Origin: Pollenia angustigena
Taxonomy: Eukaryota > Arthropoda > Insecta > Diptera > Polleniidae
Reading direction: 5' to 3'
NCBI GenBank assembly: GCA_930367215.1
Contig: OV884060.1
Span: 95,008,151 to 95,072,150 of the forward strand
Length of the DNA: 64,000 nucleotides
Shown: positions 1 through 11,572 of the stretch, one piece after another
Numbering within the stretch: the stretch's first letter is position 1
How the letters are laid out: each line of letters opens with the position of its first letter
Position numbers and translations under genes: made by a program
Notes under the pieces: generated by a model
The model's input: only the letters and a program-made list of their open reading frames with translations
The model's database searches: none
What the model was told of the DNA's origin: nothing

Positions 1-178
1 ATACATTTTGTGATTTTGGTGTTTAAGAAAAATGTTCTTTTATCAGTTTTTTTCTTATAAGCGTTTTTCTTATATGAAACCTTTTTTGTTAGAGAAATCG
101 CAAAAAAGACATGATGTATTTGAAAATGTTTCTTATAAACGTTTTGTTCTTATATGAGATGTTCTTATATCCGAATAA
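1..178. repeat. AT-rich motif cluster cutting the adjacent LINE
   Basis: Several variants of a TTCTTATAWRMGTTTT motif occur in both orientations, for example around 50-80, 128-145 and 150-170. The reverse transcriptase reading frame of the neighbouring LINE stops matching at about position 178. This looks like the subterminal region of a TIR element inserted into the LINE, with most of it outside the window. No coding sequence is visible. Confidence 0.35.
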
Positions 179-2107
179 TACTGTATTTTTGTGGACAATC
201 CCATTTGGCGTAGTTTATACATTAAAAGTTGTCTTGGTATACGATCAAAGGCAGCTTTAAAGTCCACAAAAAACGCGTAGACTCTCTTATGTTCATGAAA
301 CTTGATATTGACAATTGCCGTTAAATTATAGATGTTATCAATTGTCGAATAGCCTTTACGAAAACCTGCTTGGAACTCATTTAAAGTTTTATAGTTTGTG
401 GTTCATTGTGTTAATCTTTCATGTATAGCACCCATCATGATCTTGGCTAAGCAATTCATGAAGGATATTCCCCTATAATTGCATGGCATATTAGCATCTC
501 CTTTTTTATGTATTGGAAAAACAATACTACGCTCAAACACCTCAAAAGAACCACTTCCGTTTAATATATTTGTAAAGACTTTCGCCAAAGCGCTTAAAAA
601 GTTATTACTTTCGTTTATAAAAAATTCATAGGGTATTCTATCCTCACCCGGCGCTTTGTTTTCTTTGACCTTTGCCAGTACCAACCTAATCTCTTGCAGT
701 GTAAAAACTTTATCTAGATCTGTATCCACGACTAAATTAGCCGCATACTCCATCTCCAGTGCTCTACTTTGCGGGTTTAACAACATTTCAAAGTATTCTT
801 TAAAACTTTCTGCGCTTATATTATTTCCAACCAATCGTTCTTCTTGCCTTATTTCTTTAGCTACCAGCCACCATTTTTTGCTGTCTGTAACCGAGCTTAA
901 CTTTTGTTCTAATTGTTTATAATAATTTACTTTTTTTGTTTTACAAATTGTTTGATATTTGTTCTTCTTCTCTGTGTATTTTTCTTTATCAACATCATCT
1001 TGAGAGATTCTAAACTTTTGTAAAGCTGCGAGGGATTTTTGCCTCGCATTATTGCATTGAATATCAAACCATTTATTCTTAAATTGTATGTGTTTGCCAT
1101 TTATTTTTGGTACTTTATACGATTCAACAATTAATTTCGACATATCGCTTTAGTTAAGATTGTCTTTATATTTTTGCATTTCATTTAAATTTGAATTAAG
1201 CTTGGCACAATAATTATCTTTGTTGTTGTAGTTCCATTTTAACTTTGGCAATAGGTTCATTTTCCTTTTATCATTCTGTGTTGTTGTGAAATTAAGGTAA
1301 AGTGTGATTGGTAAATGATCAGACCATGTTTGATTATCCACAGTAAATTTTTCGACCCTTGTTAATGTAACAACCTTCTCCATCGCCTGCAGTTCTTCCA
1401 TTTAAAATCAAAAGACCATAATTATTATACAAATCGATAAATGTTTTGCCATCTGGTTTTACAACTTTGTCCATTGACTTTTTACAACTTAAGCCAGCCT
1501 TAAAAGAATTTTCGAGAATTTCATCCAAATATTGTTGCTCTTCGCCAATTCTGACATTCAGATCGCCCATTATAATAGGGTTGCTTATTTAATTTTCAAG
1601 TAAGGCATTAACTAAGTCTTCAAACTCATTGCCCCAATTTGCACCGCGTAAGTAAGCTGGTATTATCGTGAAGTTTTTTGAATTTAATTTTACAACCATA
1701 GTATCAACACTGCCATATGCCCTCATTTCAAACTTCACTCCAAAATTAGTTAAATTTTTACGAATACCAAAAACAAACCCACCAATACCTCTTCCAAACC
1801 TGCTATTACGTGTAGCTGATTTCCATTTAATATTAAAATTTTTGACTTTACCATTAAATTTTTCAAAACTACTATTTTCGACATGTGTCTCCAACAATAT
1901 AAATATATCTGATTCCCATAAGTACTCAAATAAATCCAGACTATCAAATTTATTATTTAAACCGTTAACATTATAAGCAATTATTTTAAGTGTACAATTT
2001 TTATTTTCATTACATAAATCCTTATCAACTAAACATTGATTAACATTTTTAACTTTACTACTTCCGGCTATACTTAGTTTTTTTGATTTAACAATGACAT
2101 ATAACAC
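179..2107 (-). pseudogene. Decayed non-LTR retrotransposon ORF2 (endonuclease-reverse transcriptase)
   Basis: This is the remains of a LINE polyprotein that nicked target DNA and reverse-transcribed its own RNA. Reading the minus strand downwards, an APE-type endonuclease starts near 2107 (IIAYNVNGLNNKF, LLETH), continues in another frame at 1570-1334 (MGDLNVRIGE) and ends at about 1330-1290 (WSDHLPI). A linker and the reverse transcriptase fingers follow at 1143-403 (KAPGEDRIPYEFF, NYRGISF). After a nonsense codon near 403 the frame resumes with QAGFRKGYSTIDN and FFVDFKAAFDRIPR, down to about 180. There are therefore at least two frameshifts, one stop and an apparent deletion in the endonuclease around 1400. 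The NYRGIS and AGFRKGYST wording differs from the Jockey copies elsewhere in the window, so this is a separate clade; I do not name it. The C-terminal part lies beyond the break at 178. Confidence 0.8.
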
Positions 2108-2844
2108 AAATTAATTGAATCAATTTTATCATTAAAAATCGTTTTTAAAAATTCTTTGCCATTTTGACTACCACACATTAATAATTTATCTTTATTCCAA
2201 AATAGCCATTTCTTATCAATTCTCATCCTATCATTTCTCACTAGTATTTTTAAATCTTTATTCAATGACTTAAGTTGTGTTTTTAATTTTAACATAACTT
2301 TTTTATTTTGTTGCTTTTCATCACTTAAATGTTTATCTACGAATACAGAGGTACCTTTAAGTTTCTTGGCGTTGTTGAAAACTGCATTTGCCATTTCTTC
2401 CGTCCTGAATTCTGCCACTCCACATACCGTTTCATCAGTCTCATACAGCTTACGGACCCATTTCACAACCAAATCCGGGATTCCCATTGTTTCAGCACAT
2501 ATTTTAGTAATATTTTCTTTCAAATCACCATTTTTTTCAATACCACGGAAGACTACATTTTTTTGTTTGTTTTTATCTGCTAGACGGATTAGCTCTTGAT
2601 GATCCTTCTGATGTTCGAATTTTAGTATTTTTACCTCTTCCTTCAATGCCTCATTTTCCATCTTTAAATGTCCAACTTGTGAGCAGCAATCTTGCATTGT
2701 TTGTTTTACCTCCACTTTGTCGGCTTTGGTAGATACATTTTTTAACTTCTCATCAAGCACCGTTTGAATTGAACATTGAATTATGCTAACAATATCGTTT
2801 AGCTGCATATTTGCCGGTAAACTACACGCCCCTGCATTTGACAT
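2074..2844 (-). CDS. LINE ORF1, coiled-coil RNA-binding protein
   Basis: An open frame of about 256 codons lies directly upstream of the LINE ORF2 and overlaps its start by roughly 30 bases, the usual ORF1/ORF2 layout. The ATG at 2842-2844 (MSNAGACSLP) is taken as the start; further in-frame sequence upstream has only a TTG. Residues about 35-95 are rich in heptad-like Leu/Glu/Lys and look like a coiled coil. They are followed by NKQKNVVFRGIEKNGD and a basic region (KLKTQLKSLNKDLKILVRND), the arrangement of L1-type ORF1 proteins with an RRM-like domain. No zinc knuckles are present, unlike the Jockey gag at 61 kb. It remains open although its ORF2 is broken, and would have packaged the element RNA. 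Confidence 0.6.
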   Translation of the reverse strand: MSNAGACSLPANMQLNDIVSIIQCSIQTVLDEKLKNVSTKADKVEVKQTMQDCCSQVGHLKMENEALKEEVKILKFEHQKDHQELIRLADKNKQKNVVFRGIEKNGDLKENITKICAETMGIPDLVVKWVRKLYETDETVCGVAEFRTEEMANAVFNNAKKLKGTSVFVDKHLSDEKQQNKKVMLKLKTQLKSLNKDLKILVRNDRMRIDKKWLFWNKDKLLMCGSQNGKEFLKTIFNDKIDSINLCYMSLLNQKN

Positions 2845-4206
2845 CTCTTCTGGAGTTAACTCCAACTGCTTTCTTTTGGCTTGTTGGGTATTTGGTGTTG
2901 ACAGTTTACCGTCACTGGTAAACTGTTTTCGTTTTTTTTTAATTTATATTTAAGTGTAGTACTAAAATAAGTGCTAAAGCTCTCGATTTTTTTGATTTGT
3001 TATGGCAGATAATAAAAAAGTTAGTTAAAGAAAAACGGGATAAATAGCATCCCGTTCAGAGTATCGACGGGTCACGGGACATTCCACTGTAAAACTGGAC
3101 TGTCCCGGCGAAAACTGGCCAGTTGGCAAGTCTACCTAGCATAGGAAAATACTTGGTTAACGGTTTAGATTTGTTTGTTGGTTGATTATTGTCACCTTGT
3201 ATAAAATAGTTGACTAAAATAGGGCTACCATATTGTGGCTTCTCATCCCAAATAAGATAAAAAAAATTGATTTCGGACTAATGTTTAGAATAAAAAAAAA
3301 AAACATTTTTCTTTTTGCGGAAATTATTAATAGATTTGTTTCTTTTACAAGCCATCAGATACAAGATTTGTACGATTAAAAAGTAGCTTAAAAAGTCAAA
3401 TCTCGGGATTAAGTGCTCAATCCCGGGATTTTTTGATTGTTAAAAACTGCGGGATCCCGGGATTACGAGATCCCGGGATTCCCAAGACTAATCATGGATC
3501 AAGTCGGTTGTTTTTCCTTTTGACAAAGTGATTTTATTTCATAGACTTTTTTCCCTGACTAACAGTAAAGCTTATTTTATAACTTGGAATTGGGTCTACC
3601 AATAAAAGTTCACCATCTAACCAGACCTTAAAACGTTTCTCAAAAACCCTCCGAGCTCGGTGGCTTTCTCACAAGTTCATGCATATTTTAGAGGTGATAT
3701 TTTCAACTCTCTTTCGATGAGTAGTGGACCATTATTATATTTGCTTCTATGTAAAATATCATAAACATAGAATTCCACAGCAGAACATTTTTAGAAGCGT
3801 CATCTTTCTCACACCAAAACAAAAATAACGCTCGCTTGTACACTGACATTCTACCCTAAACAATTAATTTATCAAAAAGTTGCTTCCCATTTTGAACATT
3901 TCACATCATACGCCTCTATATTAATTTAAAAAATATTTATTAGACCGAATCCAGTCGAATCACAGAAGTTTGGCTTTACAACAGTAGAACTTATTGGTCA
4001 AAATTTTTTACTAGTACTATAAACAACAACAAATCTAGAACACGAAATACAATCAAAGGTCAAAGAAACTTTTTTTAAGTTAATACATACCTTTAACTTT
4101 AATAATAAAGACTAATCTTACTGTCACTCCAACAAATTTTATAAAAGCTTGCAGAGATGGCTGTTAAAAAAGGCTGGAAAACTTTTAGGTTTACCTGGTG
4201 CAATAA
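2845..4206. other. Non-coding AT-rich spacer
   Basis: The first ~100 bases are probably the 5' untranslated leader of the LINE to the left. The rest shows no credible reading frame. The only structure seen is a small cluster of TCCCGGGATT motifs at about 3411-3485 and an A-rich stretch at 3290-3305. Confidence 0.5.
3411..3485. repeat. Cluster of TCCCGGGATT palindromic motifs
   Basis: Four variants of (A)ATCCCGGGATT, itself a palindrome, occur within 75 bases, spaced by AT-rich sequence. They stand out as GC-rich islands in very AT-rich surroundings. Such clusters can be subterminal transposase sites of a TIR element, but no matching second end was identified. Confidence 0.4.
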
Positions 4207-4439
4207 ATATCAACTAGAGTTGTCAACCGATTAAGAAATATTCGATTAATCGATCAAACAAAACCAAACTCTTGTTTGAATAATTTTACAATGGCGATTT
4301 TCGAATAACGAATAAATCGATTAATTAATGTCGATTAATCGAACAAATTTTTTTTTATTAAAAAATGAATTAAATAAAAGCTTAGGAATTGATTTATTCT
4401 TACACGTTTTTCGCGATTTTGTAAAGGGTGGTCCCACCA

Positions 4440-4990
4440 AAACACACGATGTTAATTGTAAATACAGTTATTTCCGCTTAATTGAGTTTCTAAAAATGCA
4501 CGACTTTTGACGCAATTAAACGGGAACTCAATTAAGCAGCACTCGGTTAATTGAACTGCCGACGCAATTAAAACGAAAATCGCTTAATTGAGCAAGATGT
4601 GCGATAAAGCGAAACACCCATGTGTAGATAGAAAATAAAACTCATTTCTTTATTTAATAAGTTAAACAATGGTTAAGGTTTTTTAAAACAAAATAAAAAT
4701 CAGGAACGATCATCGCACAATCTTTCTTGCCGCAAAATAATTTTTTTACGTTTGTGGAGCAAAAAAAAAACATTAAGTAGACGGAAGCAATTAACCGAAA
4801 CATTTGCTTTTGTTTTTCGCAATGCGGTCTTATTTTGCGAAATAATTAAGCGGGTGACGCAATTAAATGGAACTCAATTAAACGGGTATTTTTACATAGA
4901 CAGTTATACTGAATGATTTCGTTACATGATTTTAAGTTCAATAAAACGGGAAACTCAATTAAGCGGGGCTCAATTAACCGAAAATAACAA
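4440..4990. repeat. CTCAATTAAGCGG motif cluster, probable nested MITE
   Basis: Variants of ACTCAATTAAGCGG and CGCAATTAAACGG recur at least ten times in both orientations, concentrated at 4465-4600 and 4845-4985. The outer copies (TTCCGCTTAATTGAG near 4470 and CTCAATTAAGCGGGG near 4955) face each other, as in a short TIR element with subterminal transposase sites. No target duplication was confirmed. Confidence 0.4.
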
Positions 4991-5098
4991 ACATAAAGTT
5001 TTTGGGAAAAACCTTTTTTTATTATATAAGGTTCTATGACACCTATTTGTGAAACAAAATATCGGCAAAATGCTCGCCACCTCTTCGGTGGCATACCT

Positions 5099-5488
5099 CT
5101 TTCCGATGGTCCATACATATTTTCATTGACTCTGAGATATAATTAAGTTTCAATACCGTTAATGTGCCGAATAACCTCATCCTTTAGCTCTTGAATTGTT
5201 CTTGGCTTGTTGACATACACTTTTTCTTTTAACGCGGCCGTTGAATTTCTCGCTCAAAAGAGCCATTGCTTCGTTGGATGTGTGGCAAGTGGCACTATTC
5301 TGTAGGAACCGCATATCTTTCCGATGGTCCATACATATTTTCATTGACTCTGAGATATAATTGTTCTTGGCTTGTTTACGTACACTTTTTCTTTTAACGC
5401 GGCCGTTGAATTTCGCGCGCAAAGGAGCCATTGCTTCGTTGGATGTGTGGCAAGTGGCACAATTCTGTTGGAACCGCATATCTTTCAT
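5099..5488. repeat. Tandem duplication of about 220 bp
   Basis: Two adjacent, slightly diverged copies start with TTTCCGATGGTCCATACATA at about 5099 and 5319. Both contain AACGCGGCCGTTGAATTTC and TTGCTTCGTTGGATGTGTGG. A minus-strand frame of about 126 codons (5177-5557) crosses both copies and so repeats its own peptide. It matches no family I know and may be a fortuitous frame. Confidence 0.55.
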
Positions 5489-6951
5489 TTCCATATTCTC
5501 AATCGAAGAAGTACGGTCTGATGACGCCACCAGCCCATATAAGAATTGGGCGAGCATGCACAGGTGTTTTCATATTTCCTAGAGACGCGGTATGTTGAAA
5601 TTTGCGCACAATTCTCATGATTGTGGACACATTTGGTCGATTATTCTGACGAAAAAAAAACCATGAAATACATTCTGATTTGAACGCCTATTTTCGTAAG
5701 ATGCTGAAAAATCTGAACGCGCTGCTTTATTGTGTACCTCTTTATAATTGAATTTGTCAAAAACTGAAACAAAGAAATGTCCAATTCAGTTGGTCAAACA
5801 ACTTGACATAAGGGTGTGATTCACAATTATGGGAAAGGTAAAAAATATTTAACCCTGTTTGCAATTAATCTCAGTGTTTAGTAAGAAAAATCGTGTTAAG
5901 TACGCATAATATTTCAAAAATGTATTTAATGTTCTTATTAAACAAATATTTGACAGGCAATTCTATCAGCTGTTTTCTTTTTAAATCAAACTTTAACAAA
6001 TTTTCAAGACAGGGGATTTTTCACTCTCGGGTGAAAAACTTAGAAATAAACAAAAAGGTAAAAAAATAAATAATCGTTTTATATAAATTATATCATGAAA
6101 GAAAAAATGTTATTATTTTATCATATATTTTTTTTAAATTATATATGTATATATCTTTGCCATTTGCGTAACTGTCACAATATTACCATTGAAAACGATG
6201 CCGTGGAAAACAATCCAACGACATCAAAAAATGCCGAGCTTGGTTCAATGCAAAAATAAATAAAGGGAGACAGCGGTTGTACTATAGAAGAAATTGTATG
6301 CAGAAGAATGGCTGAAGATGGTTGGTCTGCAAACGATTTTCCAAAATCCAAAGTAAAATCGGATTATTTAAGAATTAGGGGTTTTACGATGTGTTAAGGT
6401 TATACATACAACGATATGGAAATTTGATCAAAAGTTTTACGCATCAAAAAGAGATGAAGTCAAAGCGGATTTGAGAAAAAAATAAAAACGAAAATGGAGG
6501 ATTTTCCATAATTGAAGATAAATGGACAGATATATCTATTTAAAATACGTAACTTATTTGTTAAAATAATTTTTTTATTCGTTATTCTTATCGATTAATC
6601 GAATAATTTTTAAGGTTTAATCGTTTGATCGAACAATAACAATTATTTGAATTATTCGAACAAAGTTGAAAGGCGAATAATTCACAACTCTAAAGCTAAG
6701 ATCCCACTATCGGCGCAATGTACCAATTTTTGGCGTATTTCATGTGCCGATAGTGTGAACGGTCAAAATGTTTTAATATGCGACAATCTGTGCCGAAATT
6801 GTGCTGACAGTGGGCAATCAAAATTAACCTAGATGCGCCGATAATGTGAACACTATTTTGCACAATGTGGAGCAATCAAATTGTTTAATATATACCGATT
6901 TTTATCGGCCACTTGTGTGCCGATCACAGTCGCCAATCAGCGCCGATACTA

Positions 6952-7157
6952 GGGATGGCAAAACGAAATTTTTAAATTGCACAAACTGGCTACTAAAATT
7001 TTACTTTTTTGAGCTTAATTGTACCAAAATTACATTTGTTTTATCTATTATTTATGTATTGAAACGTTAAAAAGTACATTTGTACTACTAAATGAAAAAA
7101 AAAAACAATTCGCTTTAACCAAAAAACATTGCAGTTGTATCGATGTTGCCATCCCTG
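6952..7157. mobile_element. Short TIR element (about 205 bp)
   Basis: TAGGGATGGCAAAACG at the left end is answered by TGTTGCCATCCCTG at the right end. The size and AT-rich, non-coding interior fit a MITE. The flanking octamers do not match, so the superfamily is not established. Confidence 0.4.
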
Positions 7158-7921
7158 GTTTGTAAACATCTTTTTATACCATGTTTCTACGGTACGTGCT
7201 TCGCTCTCTATTCATGCTTCACATCCCAATCATGAAGCCATACAAAATTTTGAGAGCGAAGCAAGTAGATTCATATTGAATCTACTTGCGAAGCACGAAA
7301 AATTACTCTTTTCTCTAATTCTTATCGCAAGGTTATCTGAACTAGCTGTAAAAATCGATTGTTTCAGAGTTGTCAACTTTCGCACCATTTTGGTGCTTTT
7401 TAAATTTTGTTCTGCTATAACAATAATGATGAAAACTTGAAATAATTAAAATAAATTTTTGATCACCTTTTCAAAAGTTTTAAGCAGAATTTATTAAATC
7501 AATTTACGAAAATATATCATCTTGTACAAATGAATGCAAACATAAATACTATCCCTTATATTCATTAAAAAACGAATTTTTTATGAAAATCTGTTTAATA
7601 AACGTGTCATATACCCAAACTATTTTTTATTAATATGGAGGTATGTATTTATGTAGAAATTTGTTTAATTTTTTTATAAAGTTTTTGGTGTTTAATTTTT
7701 AACTATGTAAAAGGCTGTTTAATTGTTATATTTTTTTTTATAAAAATATTAAACTTCTTAAAAAATATATATATTTTAAAAAATATTTTTATAACACGAT
7801 ATATACTGAACTGTTGCTAATTTAGAATCCTAACTAGATATTTAGTGTTGAATTCTTTATAAAAAAAATTAGATATATTTTATGCAATTAAATAAAATTT
7901 ACCTAGTATATATGAATACCA

Positions 7922-8143
7922 GGTCGAATTCAACAGAGTAAACTCGTCACTACAACAATTACAACTCTAATAAAAACAACATAAGTATACATACTTCTTT
8001 TGTAATCAATTTTAATAAAAGTTTCACACAAAATGAGTTTTTTCTCAAAAAGTTTTATCTTCGGCAATTAATTTTTTGACAAATTTGACTTAACAGCTGA
8101 CGAGCAGTTGCTCTAAAGAGTTTACCTTGTTGAATTTGCCTTA
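7922..8143. mobile_element. Short inverted-repeat unit (about 220 bp)
   Basis: GAATTCAACAGAGTAAACTC at about 7925-7944 faces GAGTTTACCTTGTTGAATTT at about 8118-8137. The interior is AT-rich and non-coding. It is consistent with a MITE. Confidence 0.4.
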
Positions 8144-8323
8144 AATGAATGCAAACAAATTTGTGTAGTTTTTTTATCTTTGATAAGTTTTATTTTTTTT
8201 TTATAAAAACTCTGAACTGTAAAGACTTTTTTATTGTTATATAGTAGAATCGCAAAAACGTAAACCGAATTATTCCAAGGGTTGTTTACTTTTTCGAAAT
8301 ATTAAATATTCTAAGCGGTATTT

Positions 8324-8722
8324 AGAGTCTAAACACAATGTTTGCGGTGCGGTGCGATTTCTCGTTGCGGAAGAGAAAAATAAACATAATACAACGGAAG
8401 ACGGCGAGGAAATAGTTGTCATTTTTTGTTTAAATTTTTATTAATTTATTTGTGCACACATTTTTATCATGTTGTTTGTTTTACATAATGTTTTGAACAT
8501 CGCCAATTATTCAAAAACTATGGCAACATCAGAAAGAGAACGAGTATCCAAAATTGAGAGACAAGGCGAATTAAATTTGCTTTGTTGAGAGAGAAAGAAA
8601 GTCCGCAATGAAAATAAAATAGATTTTTATTTTATGCCGTTCCGCACTGCGCTTGTTTACTTCAAAATCGTATGAAAAAACGCACCGCAATAAATGATCG
8701 TTACATTGTGTTCAGACTCTGA
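8324..8722. mobile_element. Short TIR element with AGAGTCTAAACACAATG ends
   Basis: TAGAGTCTAAACACAATG at the left is inverted at the right (CATTGTGTTCAGACTCTG). The subterminal GCGGTGCG/CGCACCGC boxes also face each other. The length is about 400 bp and no coding sequence is seen. The octamers outside the ends differ, so the target duplication is unresolved. Confidence 0.45.
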
Positions 8723-9548
8723 ATTTTAAAAAAATGCAATAAAGCAAATTTTTCGAAAATAACACACTAAATTTATTTAAATTACTTATTTTTAATAAAT
8801 TAACTTAGATTTAATTTGCACCGGCTGGTTTAAAGTGCACAACTCCTCTTTAACTACAATTTACGATGCTACTGTATTTTTAATATTAAAATGTTATGCA
8901 AAATTAAGTCAATATTTTAAATAAAAAAGAAATTCTAGCCTTGCTGCGTTTTTTCTCCATTTTGGTGGGGTTTTGAAAATGCAAAGTTGACAACACTGAT
9001 TTGTTTATTAAAGACAACTGTCAAATCGAAGCAAGTAGATACGTCGTGTAAACACCATGATTCATTAACATGATTCAGAGAGCGAAGCAGGTGATTCAAA
9101 TCGTCGTGGAAACATGGCATTACAGAACAACAATTACAAAAAAAAAAGAACAAGTGCAGTAAGTTTGAATGAAATTGAATATATTTTTTATTATACATAC
9201 ATATATTAATATATTATTTAAAATTGTTAGGAAACATAATTTAATATTCGGACGGAGAATTTTGCGAATTTCTAAAGTAAAATTATGTCTGCCAACAAGT
9301 AAATAAACAAAAACATTTGATTTAATTTGCCCAAATAGCACGATAGTGTGACCGCATTGTACCGATTATTGTCGCAATTGAGTTCTGGCCGATATGAACC
9401 GAAAAAAATTGTCACAAAGTGCGATGATAATGGGACCACCCAAGAATAAATTGTGCAATGTTTTTAAATGTGCGCAGATATAGCAGGATACAAATCTTCA
9501 CAGATTGTGCTATTTGAGCCGATAGTGGGATCTTAGCTTAATATCAAC

Positions 9549-11049
9549 GCCTTTGCGCGAAATTATCGTATGTTACAAAAACCAAATGTAACAGGACAGC
9601 CATTTTTCTACTTTTCTCTGCTGTCGCTTGCAATATAGAAATAAAAATATACATTAAATTTTTGGAGCAACGAAGTGGAATTCGCCTACAATATTTTGTC
9701 AGGTGACGTCTCTTTGAATGTAGAACAAGATTGAATCAAAAACTCAATTTCAAAAAATTGGCATACACGATAATTTCGCGCAAATGGGTCGATATGTTGT
9801 GTTTATTAATCGATAGAAAAACTATTTTGAAGCGAAAATAAATTTTTAAATTTGAATTAATCGGAGCTAGATTGGCAATTTCTTCCACTGTGTAATGGCT
9901 AGTTTACACGGTAATACAATGTATAACGACAACGTGGAATCAAAATAATATGAAGTTTTCTCCGTGTTTAAAAGAAAAAAATAAAAGTCTGTTGTAAGTA
10001 TATTTCGTGTTTACACGGATGGTATAAGTAAAATAAAAACTAAAAACAAAAAAGCAGATGGTTGCAGTTTTACAATTTTTACAAAAACAACGTGAAAATT
10101 TCCAAAGTAGATTTTAGTTGTTTTTACAATTGTATAAAAATGCTACAACCTTCAATATACTCTGTAAAATACATCTCTGGTGTGATGAGAATTAATATAG
10201 CGTTTACATTTGCCAGTACTGGCAAGACAGTAGCAATTCATTCAAACTTTTTCACTAATCCATAAACACTTTTACAGCTATTGTGTTTTTGCATTGTTTT
10301 GCCAACTAATATGTATATGCTTACTGTCTTGCCAGTACTGGCAAATGTAAGCGCTGTGTAAGTTTCTAATGCCCTTTGTACACTAGCATACATTTCGAAG
10401 GAATGCATGGAAGATGTTGAAAATGTGAAATACGCGTTCACACTTGAAACATCTAACATCTACTATCAATAATAAATGTCACCATTTCTGAAAAAAAAAC
10501 TTTTATTTTTTTAAATACATTTTTTCTAAAAAAGTGCCAACATTTCAAAAGATAATACCAAAGTGTATTTCTAATTCATTTCGTTTAATAATTTTAGCAA
10601 AATATGGCTTGCAAAAAAAGAAAAACTTGAGAAATGGTAGATCTGCTTTCAAAGCAACTTCCATTTTGTCAGTGATGCCACAATAATAACAGAATTTGTT
10701 GCCACTTTTCTAGTGATGACACTAAAAGAATCGAAAAATGTAAACGGGAACAAAATGAGATAGTAACATTCTGTAAAGATGTTGAAAAATTTTGATTTTT
10801 AGCCCTATGTATTTCTTATGTTGGCAAGTGTGAAAAGGCTAAAAAATGGTTTAGAAAAAAACATTTACCGCTTGTCAAATATTGTATCCATATTGTCTAA
10901 ACTCAATACATTTTACTTTTACATGATAAAATTTTTCTCATTCTACATAATTTTTAAAATGTCGTAATAAATTGTATAACCGAGTAAAGTGGACGCAAGT
11001 GGAAATTCCGTCCAGGTAAGAATTGCTCGGTCACGTAACAGTATTGAAG
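9549..11049. other. Non-coding spacer with two small inverted-repeat units
   Basis: No credible gene is present. An inverted repeat around TTGCGCGAAATTATCG (about 9554-9570) is answered at about 9768-9784. A compact 157-bp inverted-repeat unit sits at 10199-10355. The remainder is AT-rich sequence without recognisable features. Confidence 0.5.
10199..10355. mobile_element. 157-bp MITE with 34-bp TIRs
   Basis: AGCGTTTACATTTGCCAGTA at the left and the inverse at the right form about 34-bp arms with a single mismatch. Each arm contains the palindrome TTGCCAGTACTGGCAA. The small size and strong arms are typical of a miniature inverted-repeat element. Frames that cross it on both strands read the same palindrome and are not genes. 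Confidence 0.6.
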
Positions 11050-11140
11050 CGGCGCACATTGAATGAAAATTTTATTTCATTGGCCAAAAGTCCAATTTTT
11101 GTTTGTCACCGATTTCAAAAATTTTAATTTTATTTAATAG

Positions 11141-11572
11141 TTTTTTTTTTTTTTTTTTAAATTTATTTTTATTATTGAACCTTTCTTATCGAAATTTACA
11201 ATATGAATTCAAATCTTAATTCTACTTGTTGTTTATAAGTTGTTACCAGTGTAACCACTAACTGCTGTATTCAAATTTAAAAATGTCTTCTAGTTGGGCT
11301 CAAAGTATCGGTTCTTTTTAGCCTCTGGTGACCTTCGAACTGAAGCAGACCCCGAGCGAGGAAGTTAGGGTGGGCCATTAGTTTATCGATGTAACTTATT
11401 GAATATTTTTTAATTTCCTCCTGGATAGTGGGGACGTTGAGATCTCTGTGGATAATATCATTACGTATATACCATGGGGCGCCGTCAATTTGTCGTAATA
11501 TTCTAGACTGTCTTCTTTGAAGCTTTTGGATGTTAGATGCGCATGCAGTACCCCATAATTGGATGCCATATG
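11141..11572 (-). mobile_element. 3' fragment of a Jockey-clade LINE
   Basis: A poly-T run at 11141-11158 marks the poly-A tail of a minus-strand LINE. The frame 11675-11277 encodes the ORF2 C-terminus (YGIQLWGTAC, RRQSRILRQI). It is closely similar to the copy at 25469-25911 and stops matching at 11571, so it is 5'-truncated. It lies immediately left of the Polinton terminus and in the same orientation as the copy on the other side. Confidence 0.75.

Larger units (their letters stand above)
4215..6692. mobile_element. hAT-like TIR element A (non-autonomous)
   Basis: The ends are inverted copies: TAGAGTTGTCAACCGATTAA at the left, and ending TTCACAACTCTA at the right. Both subterminal regions contain several ATTCGATTAATCGA-type motifs (4250-4345 and 6580-6660). 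No transposase is recognisable in the 2.5 kb between. The interior holds a second inverted-repeat unit (about 4440-4990) and a tandem duplication (about 5099-5488). Confidence 0.6.
7179..9117. mobile_element. TIR element with CCATGTTTCYACG ends
   Basis: The left end CCATGTTTCTACGG and the following TGCTTCGCTCTCT (7198-7212) are inverted at 9074-9117 (AGAGAGCGAAGCA ... CGTGGAAACATGG). Near the left end there is an additional palindrome around TAGATTCATATTGAATCTA (about 7266-7286). No reading frame is convincing, and two smaller inverted-repeat units are nested inside. Confidence 0.45.
6691..9540. mobile_element. TIR element B with nested smaller elements
   Basis: The ends are near-perfect inverted repeats, AAGCTAAGATCCCACTATCG at the left and its inverse ending at 9540. 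The motif GCCGATAGTG/GCCGATAATG is scattered through both subterminal regions (6700-6960 and 9330-9530), as expected for transposase binding sites. No transposase was found. At least four further inverted-repeat units lie inside (6952-7157, 7179-9117, 7922-8143 and 8324-8722). Confidence 0.6.
4207..9548. mobile_element. Composite of two abutting TIR elements inside one 8-bp target duplication
   Basis: The octamer ATATCAAC occurs at 4207-4214 and again at 9541-9548, immediately outside the left end of one element and the right end of another. The first element begins TAGAGTTGTCAA at 4215 and ends ...ACAACTCTA at 6692. The second begins at about 6691-6693 (AAGCTAAGATCCCACTATCG) and ends with the inverse at 9540. 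There is no target duplication at the internal junction. The direct observation is the shared outer octamer; joint transposition as one unit is inferred. An 8-bp duplication is the hAT hallmark. Confidence 0.6.

Noticed and set aside
10062..10459. Frames on both strands sharing the peptide FASTGKTV
   Set aside because: Both read the arms of the 157-bp MITE; the shared peptide is a result of the inverted repeat.
11141..11572. Left LINE piece as simply one half of a single LINE split by the Polinton
   Set aside because: The right piece contains the whole 3' end again, including its own poly-A tail, so a simple split cannot explain it.
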